64,000 bases of DNA from Diphasiastrum complanatum (Eukaryota > Streptophyta > Lycopodiopsida > Lycopodiales > Lycopodiaceae): positions 46,549,180 to 46,613,179 of the forward strand of contig CM055106.1 in NCBI GenBank assembly GCA_029204225.1. The letters run 5' to 3'. The notes beneath the pieces are model-generated. The model was not told where the DNA came from and did no database searches. It saw nothing but the letters and a program-made list of their open reading frames with translations. A program made the position numbers and the translations under genes. How positions within the stretch are numbered: position 1 is the first letter of the stretch; each line of letters opens with the position of its first letter. Below are positions 1 through 9,107 of the stretch, piece after piece.

Positions 1-1133
1 TATCGCTCTCATGGGAACGAACCTACGTATGACAACTCAATTCATCTCCTTGATGCTAGATTGATTAGATCTTGGGTTGAGGATAGGACCTTTGACTCAA
101 TTCAAGTCGAGAACTTTGAGTCGACCCAAGTCGAGGACTTCAACTTGACCCAATAATATTTGAGTCGACCTTTGAAATATTATTCGAGCTTCATGAAATC
201 GCTACAATAGCTTCAAATTGTGGTTATGGTGACTTTTTCATTAGCGATAGATTAAGGTATTGATTACCACTTAATTTCACATTAGTCAAGATTGTTAGTG
301 CACATAATCAATCATATGAGGAGTACAAATATAGATTAGAATAGTAGCGACGAATCTTAACGTATAAACATTTTAAAACTCTTGAAAGAGTATTTCATAA
401 TATTGATAGTGAGAGATAGAGAGATCGCAAGCCCAAAAGGGTGATGCCCTCTTGAGCACACTATCATTTGTAATCCTGATGCATTGTTATCCTATTTGGT
501 GAAGATTTGCTGAATGTCCATATTGACAAAGTTGAATCCATGTTGCCTGTGGCCACCCTTGACCTTTAAGGTGTAATCAAATCATTCTTGAGCTATATTT
601 TCTCATCCAATGCTCAATAGATTCTCATGAAGAATGCTTATATGATTGTTTGATTCACTCAAAAAGTAGTTGAGTATAGCAACTTGTCTACAACAATCTG
701 CCTCTAGAGGCCTGTCTTCAACGACCTGTCTACAACAATCTGCCTCCAGCGACCTGTCTTCTTGTTGACTTGCAAAAAATGTAACAATGTTGGACCGATA
801 AATAAATCCTGGACCCTGATCTGTCTGCAAGCTGATTTGACTCTAAAAATTGCTCGTCTTTCTAGCGATCAAAATGATCCAAAACGGGTGAATAGCAGGT
901 AGCTGTTTCAACAATTATAAATATCTTTCTTCAATGATCATGTTCACTGATTTGCCTTGTAGAAGCCTCCAATGATCTATCATGAAGAAATAGCAGCGCT
1001 GCAACTTAGCTGTCCTGTAGATCCAACATCCACCAGCTATCTTGCAGATTATAGTATTGAAGTGTTTCCAAAAGATGATCCCACTTGTAGCGAACCAACT
1101 CGTATGTTCAATGCTAAAATCAGAAGCGCCTAT
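1..1133. other. Repeat-derived DNA, no gene recognised
   Basis: No protein family is recognisable on either strand. The left end repeats the words AAGTCGAG and GAGTCGACC several times (about 100-180). A short tandem duplication at about 685-765 repeats the words CTGTCTACAACAATCTGCCT and CGACCTGTCTTC; it makes the small minus-strand frame there look repetitive. Because a minus-oriented primer binding site and a possible LTR follow at 1134 onward, this stretch is best read as the internal part of a minus-strand LTR element that has lost its coding capacity or never had any. Confidence 0.4.
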
Positions 1134-1145
1134 GCTCTGATACCA
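1134..1145 (-). other. Primer binding site of a minus-strand LTR retrotransposon
   Basis: The minus strand reads TGGTATCAGAGC, the exact 12-base complement of the plant initiator tRNA(Met) 3' end used by most Copia elements. On the plus strand it is directly followed by TG at 1146, as expected if an LTR abuts it. The same 12-mer occurs in plus orientation at 12780 for another element. Confidence 0.75.
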
Positions 1146-1641
1146 TGATAGAAAGGGTAAACTAATCATATTAGTACTCACACACAAATAACTACAAGAT
1201 GATTGAGCAAAGGACAATATTTCAGATTAATCATAAGTCTAAAACTTACTGCAATGGAATGAGAGAGGAGGTCCTCATGAAATATTACCTCTTGCTTGGG
1301 TAACAACAAAAAGCTAAAGCAAAAATCTTACTCCAAATTTAACTCCTAAACTTGGTATATGTCCAAGTCAATTATTGAACCGAAAATTTTAAAACTTATA
1401 AAACTCTTCTAGTGCCCTGCTACATCTGTAATGCCACGTGCTCAACTTTGCTTTGTATTTTGAAAGCACCTCCATGAGCAAACTATCCATCCACCTTTCT
1501 CTCTCCTCCGGAATCTGTCATTCTCTCTCCTCTCTCTATAAAATGTGCGCTCTCTCTCCTCTCTCTACGGAATGTGCGCTCTCTCTCTCTACGGAATGTG
1601 AGTTCTCTCTACAGAATGTATGTTCTCTCTCTACTTTCTCA
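1146..1641 (-). repeat. Probable 5' LTR of a minus-strand element, with CT-rich tandem repeats
   Basis: The segment starts with TG next to the primer binding site and may end with TTTCTCA near 1641, giving an LTR of about 0.5 kb. The right border is a guess because no second LTR copy was found. Its right third (about 1486-1640) is a run of CTCTCT tracts separated by variants of GGAATGTGCGC, about four units. Confidence 0.4.
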
Positions 1642-1656
1642 CCTGGCATTAACATC

Positions 1657-1735
1657 GTGGAAGGCCTAAGGACCTTGGGCCTTCCTTGCAAGTCGGGGCC
1701 CTGCCATTGGGGGGCCCTCGGTCAGGGCCTTCCAC
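1657..1735. repeat. GC-rich inverted repeat
   Basis: GTGGAAGGCC at 1657-1666 and GGCCTTCCAC at 1726-1735 are perfect 10-base inverted arms. The interior contains further GGCC-centred complementary words, so the single strand could fold into a multi-branched hairpin. It is a strong local GC island in AT-rich sequence. No gene is attached to it. Confidence 0.6.
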
Positions 1736-1740
1736 CATAG

Positions 1741-3126
1741 GTAAATCAATAGCTAATCATAAATAACAAAGGCCCCTAAAAAATAGCTTGCAAGCATGGC
1801 CTATTAACATTAGGGGTCAACTTAACAGTAGGGGTCAACTTAACATAGATATCTAACATAAGGCTCTAGAATTCTTATGATTTTTTGGGCAGCCCTTCAA
1901 AAAAGTGCTCCTTTTCCTTTTCCATATAAGAAAAGCATAGGTATCACTTGCCTTGTCAAAGTCCACTTGGTCCATTCTAGATTGTCCTTTACTTGCCACT
2001 ATAGCTGATCGTGTCAAAATATTTGTCTTTCCCCTTCCTTGAAGAAAGTATCCAAGAACTTATGTCTTCAAACCTAGGCTTAATCTCAAACTGCTCTTGA
2101 TGCAACACCTCCAATTGCTATATGCTAAAAAGGGAGGGGGAGCAACTACCTCAGCTGTCAATAGTGGAGGAGAGGGGTGCCATCTTGCTTGTGTATGGCT
2201 ACCACAGTGGGGGTAATGTAGCTTGAATGTAGACAAACTTTTCAACAAATATAAAGCTTAGCAGTACCATGACAAGAGAGAGTAAAGCTTTCCCAACTCG
2301 TAAAATCAATTTTCACATTTTCGTGAAGGAAGTGCAGGAGCCTCACAAAACAGAATATGTGGGGAAATTATGGCAATTTGTTTCTAAATGCAGCTTTCAG
2401 GTGTCGAAAGGTGCACGCAAAAAAATTTACCTTTTCTACATGCACCTTCTGCTTGAAAGGTGCATGTAAAGAAAAATTTACAGCAAAAAGAAAAAAGAAA
2501 AAAAAAATGTATAAACAGATTTCACACGGAGGAAGGCGTTCCACTCGGGGAGCGCGTCTCTCCCCCCCACCCCTAAGTCCAAAATGAGTTTTGGCCTCAA
2601 CTGACAATTTACCAAAATATGACTAAACTTTAAGAATTGTTGAGAAGATTTACCCCTCCAGGATATGTATAGGGACCTATTCTTCTTGGCCTATGACCTC
2701 AAGAATAGGCTAGGACCTCGAACATCCTTGCCCAGTGCCTACCACATTAATATGAGCACAAGGCCATCGTGTAAGTGCTCATTAATTCTAAGTGGGATAT
2801 TGAAATAATGAACCTCAGTGGGCTTGGTACAAAGTCTGAACACTTGCTGGAATCTACCCCATGTTGTCATCATTTTTTTTGAGAATCCCATGTTGTATAA
2901 TTCCTTTTGCTGATTTATGTTAGTTGTGCTCTACAGGGTAATGATCTGATGTCATGTTATAGTCCGTCTATACACAGATTTATGAAGCAATTTGTGGTCT
3001 ATAAACATCACGTGATTTGCTGGAATCTTCTTCTAAGATCAACAGAATGTGTGTGTGTGCACATTTAAATATCCATTTCTTTCTTGTTCAACAATAATAA
3101 GCTTGCACAAGCATGAAACCACTTAC
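1741..3126. other. Non-coding, probably OMA1 intron or flank with repeats
   Basis: No gene is supported. An 18-base tandem repeat (AGGGGTCAACTTAACA twice) lies at about 1811-1846. A hairpin with 12-base arms (TACATGCACCTT / AAGGTGCATGTA, 8-base loop) lies at 2437-2468, flanked by two copies of AAAAATTTAC. If the OMA1-like gene is intact, its downstream exons would lie to the left on the minus strand; none could be found here, so this may be intron or unrelated repeat. Confidence 0.4.
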
Positions 3127-3706
3127 ATCTTGGAAGGTTATTTCCCCCAGCAACTTCTCAGTCTCTGGGTCGATCAACACAAAGTGCTTTCGATTGGTGT
3201 AAGGTACAGTCTCCAAGTGTGTTACGTATACAACAGTAAATGCACCGCTAACAACCAGTACTAGGATCATAATTCGGTTTGCTCCCTCGCCTCCTTCTGG
3301 TCCGAAGATCCAAGCTCGCGGCCCTCTCAACCTGAAATGCTAAACCCTTCTTCAATGTATATATCTACATCTTTATGCATATTTCTCACCGAATTCATCT
3401 TGACACAAAAACATTTAATAATATTATTTACAGATCTCGTAATAGAGATCAGGTTTAAACTCCAGTGGTCACTACAAAATAAGATTGAAATTTCTTTAGT
3501 TGCAATTCTGAGAACTATTTTCATTGACAATGCCAATGTTAATGCATAAAACAACAAGAAGCATTTAATATAACTTACTTCGTATGATAAGGTATGAGCA
3601 GATACTTTGTTGCTGGTGTGAATCCACTTGTCAGACATTGTGACAATGTGTCATTGTTCTCCTTGAAGGCCTGAAGCAGGAAGTTACTCTGCACCAGCAA
3701 CTCATT
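3127..3706 (-). CDS. OMA1-like mitochondrial metalloprotease, two N-terminal exons (partial)
   Basis: Two exons are readable. The downstream one (3127-3331) encodes a stretch starting LRGPRAWIF, then a hydrophobic segment (ILVLVVSGAFTVVYV), then ETVPYTNRKHFVLIDPETEK and LLGEITFQD. This matches the region before the catalytic domain of plant OMA1 (M48 family), where RGPxRW, one membrane segment and (I/V)PYTxRxHF are conserved. It ends at a GTAAGT donor and starts after TTTCAG. The upstream exon (3579 to about 3706) ends PATKYLLIPYHT plus AA, followed by GTAAGT; AA|G rebuilds a Lys codon, so frames agree across the 247-base intron. OMA1 acts in mitochondrial inner-membrane quality control. Exons with the HExxH zinc site are not seen, so the gene runs out of the window through long introns or is a fragment. 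The upstream border of the first exon is uncertain. Confidence 0.75.
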
Positions 3707-3730
3707 TGATGAATTTCTTGCAATGTCATA

Positions 3731-4568
3731 TTACAAGAGTGTAAGCCCGGACTCTATCATAGGATCACTGATAGAAGCATGTCTGTCTTTGAGATCCAGG
3801 CAATCTAGAACTCTAAAATTAATACTAAAATCAAGTTCATCTAGTCTAAAACAAAAAGGAGTACCAATTGTATCTATAGCATCCGATATGTCTGTCTCAA
3901 ATTTAAGATAATCATCCGAATCTATATATGTATAAAAATTGGGAGGAGGAGGAGGAGGTGGATGTGTAGTATCTATAGCAATTATAGGAGTATCCAAAAC
4001 AGAGGTAGCTATATTTACAGCATTATCAACAGCAACGTTATCTACAATGGATTCTGGGATAGGCTTCATAGGAATCTGAAGGGTTAGGCTTCACTTTCTT
4101 AGGAGCATGCTTGGGGGCTATCTGCTTCCTAGGACGCTTCGTAGGAAGATTAGTCCTATCTACAGGAGTTGGTCTAGGAGCAGCAAGCTGAGATACATGT
4201 AACCTACAGTACCTATCCCTCATTCTCATCAGAAGATGAAAATCCTTGGGCATTATGGTAACCCTCTTGGTATGGATGGCAAGCAAAAAAAAATCCTCAA
4301 AAAAAAGACTAATATATTCTTCAGCAGCCTCCAGAAGGCACTGAAGAGCACTCGGTGTGAATCTAATGTGCTGTCCAAGATCATTTCTTGTTATGTTTCG
4401 GACAGCACGGTAGAATGGAGCTCTTGGGATCAACAGAGTTGTTGACCTCTGATACTTGCGTATCTTAGAGAGCCACCTGCTGTGGTTGCGCGTTCTAGGT
4501 CTAGCAGGTGGTGTGATGGCAACCGCAGGAAATGAGGATGATCCAGGAGAGAAGAAGTCTCTCCTTGT
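3731..4568 (-). pseudogene. CENH3-like histone H3 fold with long C-terminal extension
   Basis: The minus frame is open from 4568 to 4038. Residues about 35-118 form a histone H3 fold: KIRKYQRSTTLL, IPRAPFYRAVRNIT, RFTPSALQCLLEAAEEY, AIHTKRVTIMPKDF. Loop 1 appears one residue longer than in canonical H3 and the LLIPRAPF segment is like plant CENH3, so a centromeric-type variant is the best guess. There is no ATG in the open frame: it starts after an in-frame TAG at 4569-4571, so an upstream exon is needed or the 5' end is lost. The H3 motif VALREIRKYQ appears broken (GTGGCTCTC is out of frame by two bases). After the fold, where H3 normally stops, a basic Pro-rich tail follows (KRPRKQIAPKHAPKKVKP). 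Near 4075 the frame ends, but an overlapping frame (4069-3731) continues about 112 residues, with a Pro7 run and an acidic region. A single frameshift or an unseen intron could link them. Called pseudogene with reserve. Confidence 0.65.
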
Positions 4569-4639
4569 CTACATTCTCCTATCCATGGGCGTGTACTATG
4601 TGATGGCGGACTTGTGCGTGAAGGTTAGGATGAGAAGGG

Positions 4640-5417
4640 AGGGATGATAAAGAACTCGTAGAGGACCGCTATGTATGGACAGAATGTACGGTATATTGGA
4701 CCTGTGCAAGTCGAAAATCAGAGAGAACGATTAGATTGAGAAAAGATGCACAAGTGCGATATGGGGTGACATGTAGGCAGACATATCGGACCTGTACGCA
4801 TGGAAGGCAGTATGAGGAATTTCGATTGTGAAGGGCGCGCACAAATACGATATGCGGAGCGAAAAAAAAAGTGAAAAAAAATCATCAAAATTTGTGATTT
4901 TATATCGGGGTTCGCACGTGCGAAAGAACGTCCTGTCACACATGTGGACGTTGTACGGACAAATGCGAGAGTGACACGTGTCACCCTGTCACATTACACG
5001 TGTGGGATTTGTACGATCGAATGCGAGAGCGACACATGTTTCTGAGCAATCGAATGAACACGCGACATGTGTCCATGTGTCATTTCACACATGTGCAAGT
5101 GTCATCTCACATGTGTCTGCGCCTGTTGTCCAATTGAAAGTAGACATGTGTCCTAAGTCCGATGACCACACATGCAAAAATTTAGTATAAATGGCACAAA
5201 AACCGATTAATTTTTTACCTTTTCAGTTCTCGAAATTCGCAACATATCGCTTTTGTGTGCGCTCATTACTGTCCGTTTGCTTGCAACTATACCTACTCGG
5301 GCACAAGTGTGATATTTTGTATCTGTCTAATGTACATATCCATCTTCTGTGCCATTTTGATAGTTAGTTTTGGTTCAGTTCTCCCGCGTGCACAAGTGCG
5401 ATATTCATGTTACTGCC
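4640..5417. promoter_or_regulatory. Divergent spacer rich in CACATGTG/CACGTG boxes and a recurring 15-base motif
   Basis: This spacer separates the leftward histone-like frame from the rightward ORF at 5418. The word GCACAAGTGCGATAT or a close variant occurs four times (about 4748, 4839, 5299 and 5390). Between 4913 and 5170 there are many ACACGTGT, ACATGTG and CACATGTG boxes. A unit of about 30 bases beginning TTGTACG and containing AATGCGAGAG(T/C)GACAC occurs at about 4951 and 5010. The boxes could be bHLH/bZIP sites of a bidirectional promoter, or transposase-type subterminal repeats. A T-rich, poly-A-like patch (4861-4880) lies inside. No coding is apparent. Confidence 0.55.
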
Positions 5418-6156
5418 ATGGCCTCTTCCTCATCATCCTCACAAGAATCAGGCTTGAGTTCATTTCTGAGTGAATTTGGGATTACTGAAAAATCTAGACT
5501 ACTTCCACAGTCTATTCAGGCCATATCTACATGTTTTCAGGACTGCACAACCAAATTTTGACATATTTTATAAACATTATGTCAGATTCAGAGATATACT
5601 CAGCAAGCCTGTTTTCTCCATAGGTCCACTCCAGTACATGCATTATACTGATCTTGTTCATTTCTTCCCAGCTTTTAGACATAGACTGGATAGAATGTTC
5701 ACCAAATTGTTTGATCTTTTCAAAAGTAGTTCAATGTGTCCGTATTGCAACAAGAAATGTCGATTGGTTGAATATCAGAGTGGTTTCGTACTTTTTCTGT
5801 TAGTTCAGATCCCAGATGATGATGAAGTTCCTGTTGCTGACCCTCCTTTTGCACCCTCCTCTGTTCAGTCAGCCATTAAGAATATCAGTCACTTTCCTAT
5901 CGACACCCCTGATAGAGAAAGTGACTTCATTGATGTAAATATTGATGTTCTCCGGGATTCTTTCATTGGCCAAAATACATCTGATGATGAATCCAAATCT
6001 ATGGAGGATTCGAAATGTCTTTTCAATTTTCCTGTATATTATATTAATGACGATGTATATTTTACTACTGCTGATTTATGTAAATTTTTTGACTATCCAT
6101 TAGGGCCCTTTTTGGACTCAAAAAGGGCCTCTTCCTTGCCTAAACAAGTTTTCTAA
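5418..6156 (+). CDS. Unknown protein with CPYCNKKC motif, frameshifted
   Basis: Not recognised. A Ser-rich start (MASSSSSSQESGLSSFLSEF) opens at 5418 and stops at 5561. The overlapping +1 frame, open to 6156, continues with protein-like sequence: NFDIFYKHYVRFRDILSKP, then a hydrophobic/aromatic region, CPYCNKKC (a CxxC...C zinc-binding-like cluster, about 5738-5761), an acidic low-complexity linker with many Asp/Ser, and a last segment YYINDDVYFTTADLCKFFDY. That last segment is loosely reminiscent of BRO-N/KilA-N-type DNA-binding domains (YF-aKDlc-aLgY), a resemblance from memory only. A single frameshift near 5540 would join the two parts. The end is odd: the last codons lie in a perfect hairpin (6104-6129), so the natural C-terminus may be lost or spliced to the next ORF, which has the same orientation 0.3 kb away. 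Confidence 0.5.
6104..6129. repeat. Perfect 11-base hairpin at the end of the CxxC ORF
   Basis: GGCCCTTTTTG and CAAAAAGGGCC pair perfectly across a 4-base loop. It interrupts the protein-like reading just after KFFDYPL and may mark the edge of a small insertion or the border of an intron. Confidence 0.6.
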
Positions 6157-6468
6157 TCATAATTAATTTAGTGCTAATCAATCCTACGTGGCACCTTTAC
6201 CTTGGGTTACCATACAAGATGAGCAAGAGTTAAGGCCTAAATGTAGGTCTCATTTTCATAGACTATTGTAGGTTATTTGCATAGACTATAATAGGCAACT
6301 AATAGGTAAGTTACAAATTACAACTAGAGTAGGGTTAGTGTAGGACGACCTTTCATTGTCCTAACTACAATAGGACCCTAGGGATGGAAACTAGTATATG
6401 CCTAATAAAGCTTATATCATGGTTAGTTCACATTGAACTTTGACACCATTTGATTAAGGTATATTGTA
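6157..6468 (+). other. Spacer or intron between the two rightward ORFs
   Basis: No open frame. The stretch repeats the words CATAGACTAT and AATAGGC. It could be an intron joining 5418-6100 to the coiled-coil ORF, but no consensus donor is placed precisely after the last protein-like codon, so this is not claimed. Confidence 0.3.
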
Positions 6469-7989
6469 ATGTTCTACATAGATTCTTTTGGGAAATTCGA
6501 CATCTTCAAGATGACAACCAAGTATCATTTACATGTGAAGTTAGAGAAGGATTATGTGACCACCAAAGCTGCATGGGGGGTTAACTTAAATCCGTATGAC
6601 ATGCATTGTTGTTGATTAGAAGGAAAAAAACATATTGACCTATGGGTAAGAGGTGATTTATACCCTCATAATCCACTGGTACATGCTCCTCCTAAATTTT
6701 CTGATGTACATAGTTTGTTAAGGTTCGTTGGGGATGGTCGGAATGGACTGCTTGGCTATTGTCAAGCAATGGATTCTCAAAGAATCCAAGCTGAGACATT
6801 GGCAAATACGGCAAACATTCATATATTGAGTATGAATGACAATTTAAAGTCATTGCATGGAATAAATATGAAATTGGAGCAGGAGATAAATGGTTTGAAA
6901 ATAGAGCTTGCCAGTTCTGTCGCAAAAATTGAAGAATTGCAATCTTCAATCAGTATATTTCAGAGGACAATATATGGCTTACAACGAAAGCGTAGAGTCT
7001 CGATGGATCAGCAAGCAGAAAATGAAAACACTAAGAGACACAAACTAGAAGCTTTGGCACCAGGTGGTGGTGCCAGTAAAAGACGTATGAGGGACACAAA
7101 AGAGTTCTTGAAAAAGACGGTTGGAAAATATTTTATTGCCGAAAAATATACGAAACATTTTTTGAAGGGTAAAGATTTGATTAAGATTGTGGAAGATGAA
7201 ACAAGTGATTCAATTTGCTTGAGAATTGCAAAAAAGCTAGTCGACAAGTCCAAGCCAAATCCAAATGTTAGAGAGATGGTGTATGCATGTGACCAAGGAG
7301 GTGTGAGTCGCAAGGGGTATAGAGCTTTGAAGAAGTATATCAAACGCTCTAGCAAAAATGGGTTAAAACGCCATCAAACAATACCTACTTATAAACTTGT
7401 TGAATCCGCCAAACGAGAATGCAATTCGATTTTGCTCTCTGAATTAGGAGAGTTTCAATATATTGAGAATTCTTTTACAGTAACCAATAAGAAGAAAGGA
7501 CCTCCGACATGTTTTCATTATCATCAAGGCAATAATATATTCTTAGATCTGGAAAAGGTCCAAGCGATGATGATCCGACATTACGAAGTTAGAACAAATG
7601 GTAAGAACATTTATTGTGGATTTCGGTTTTCAATTGTATGCTTTTCTTCAACTAATATGTTTTCATAATGAAATTTCTATTTTACAGATTGCGGAGGTAA
7701 AGTTATATTTGTTATTAAGTTGGACGAAGCAGAAATCGTAAAAGGGCGTAAACTTGAACGTGTTACAATCACCTTGATGAATCGTGAATTGCAACAGTTT
7801 GGCGGAAGTTATTGTAAAGAATTTAGCGTGCAATCCGAAAATCACATATGGTGGATAGCTGCATTTGAAGTTCCTAAGGAGTCTCACGACGTATTGGAGT
7901 GGCTATTTGAAAAATGTAGTATATCTAAGATAATGCATGCACAAAATGAAGGCAAATTGCTCAATGTTGAAGGAGAAAGCTTTGCTTGA
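6469..7989 (+). CDS. Uncharacterised coiled-coil protein, copy 1 (one in-frame stop, one intron)
   Basis: Reading starts at ATG 6469 (MFYIDSFGKFDIFKM; an alternative ATG is at 6511). One TGA interrupts at 6613-6615. The frame then stays open to 7600, where a GTAAGA...TTTTACAG intron (7601-7687, 87 bases) splits an Asp codon, and it ends at TGA 7987-7989. The product would be about 478 residues. Visible parts in order: an N-terminal domain with HLHVKL and IDLWVRGDLYPHNP; a heptad-rich coiled coil (about 6790-6990); a basic KRKRR-type patch; GGGASKRRMRD; a conserved C-terminal half with GVSRKGYRALKKY, VIFVIKLDEAEIVKGRKL, ERVTITLMNREL and SENHIWWIAAFEVPKES. The last part resembles, from memory, a C-terminal domain of many uncharacterised animal and protist repeat-encoded proteins (K(L)xGDGxxI...Gnh.laifk..E.Y); unverified. 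A homologue end to end lies at 36785-38142 (-). Function unknown; a mobile-element protein is the leading hypothesis. Confidence 0.7.
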
Positions 7990-8064
7990 AATAGACAAGA
8001 AAGAAATGTTCAAATATCTCTATCAGTCAATAGTCATATCAATCATGTATGCCATGGTTTGCAC

Positions 8065-8339
8065 TATTGGAATTTATGCTCAAGCCCAATTTCATTAGGT
8101 AATGAGCATTCTGAAACCTGTTCATATTTATTCTATAAAAAAAAAAAACTACACAAAAATATGAAGGCTCAAAAATTTAGCAAAGGATCGAAAAAATTCA
8201 GGACCGAATTTTTCTGAACCAAGCCTATTTTCTGACCCAATGTCAATCCCATCAAAATGTGCCTTTCTGACCCTAGATCAAGGCGGAAAATATTCGGAAG
8301 TCTTCGACCCTGGATCGGATCGGGTCTGATAAATCCGGG
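8065..8339 (+). repeat. Copia 5' LTR, left part
   Basis: About 275 bases matching the start of the 3' LTR at 16159 (shared words CTCAAGCCCAATTTCATTAG, AATATGAAGGCTC, CGACCCTGGATCGG). It starts TATTGG where the partner starts TGTTGG, so the terminal G is mutated. It is cut at 8340 by a younger LTR element and resumes at 12392. Confidence 0.75.
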
Positions 8340-9091
8340 TGTTAGCATCTGTGCTAACATAGAAAAAAAAAAAAAAAGGACTTTCGCCATGGCATGTGTT
8401 TTGTAAGCCCATGAGTAGAAGCTTAAAAAATAATAAAATAGCTTAAACTTAGATTTAGAACTTAGACTTAAGAAACTTAAAATTAGAAATATTTTGTCTT
8501 AAGTTTTCCTAAGTTAAGAAACTTTGAAGTTCTAAATCTAAGTTAGAAGTTCTAGAAAGGCTAGAAATAGATTAGTCCCATAAGTTAGTGGATACTTATG
8601 GAAGACCCTCCTTGCCATAAAAGGAGAGGCATTTGCCTTGTAAATAACACTTTGAGATTATGCTAAATTGCTCTCTCTTTGAGATTATCATTCTATTTCT
8701 TTGTGTTCCCATTGGAAGGTGCATAGCTTGAGGGAAGGTGTCCGGGCCTCCTCTTGCCTCCTTTCATTGGTTTTTCATTATGGCATGTTTTTAATTCCTC
8801 TATGCTTAGTTTAGTCGCAATTTCCATTCTCAATCCCTTTGGGTGTTAATATAGAATTTAGTTTAATCACCTTTTTAGTTGGATAAGCCTTAGTAAGGTT
8901 TTGTATTTTGTCATCTTAGATAGTTTCAATTCCGTTTTGAGCACTAGTTGGGTAAGCCTTAGTGCTTCCATCATTATTCTTTATTTTTGCATTTTTGTTT
9001 GAAGCTTGGTAGGAACTTAGAAAGTAGATGATCCTCCCTATACTACACTACATCATAAGTAGATCTAGCACGCCAAGATTTACTTCCAACA

Positions 9092-9107
9092 TTGGCGTCG
9101 TTGCCGC
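9092..9107 (+). other. Primer binding site of the nested element
   Basis: TTGGCGTCGTTGCCGC directly follows the LTR end. It differs by one base from the TGGCGCCGTTGCC site common in plant Ty3/Gypsy elements, which suggests Gypsy ancestry for this coding-poor element. Confidence 0.6.

Noticed and set aside
1438-1740. 100-codon plus ORF with repeated LSLSTEC
   Set aside because: It is produced by the CTCTCT tandem repeats of the LTR and the GC-rich hairpin; no coding signal.
3470-3479. CACTACAAAA as a CACTA-type terminal repeat
   Set aside because: The word fits a CACTA end, but no complementary TTTTGTAGTG end with a 3 bp duplication was found, and it lies inside the OMA1 intron with an exon to its right. 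A 10-base match alone is too weak.
4456-4647. 63-codon plus ORF with MATAGNEDDPGEKKSLLVYI
   Set aside because: It lies antisense to the CENH3-like frame, which has clear family similarity.
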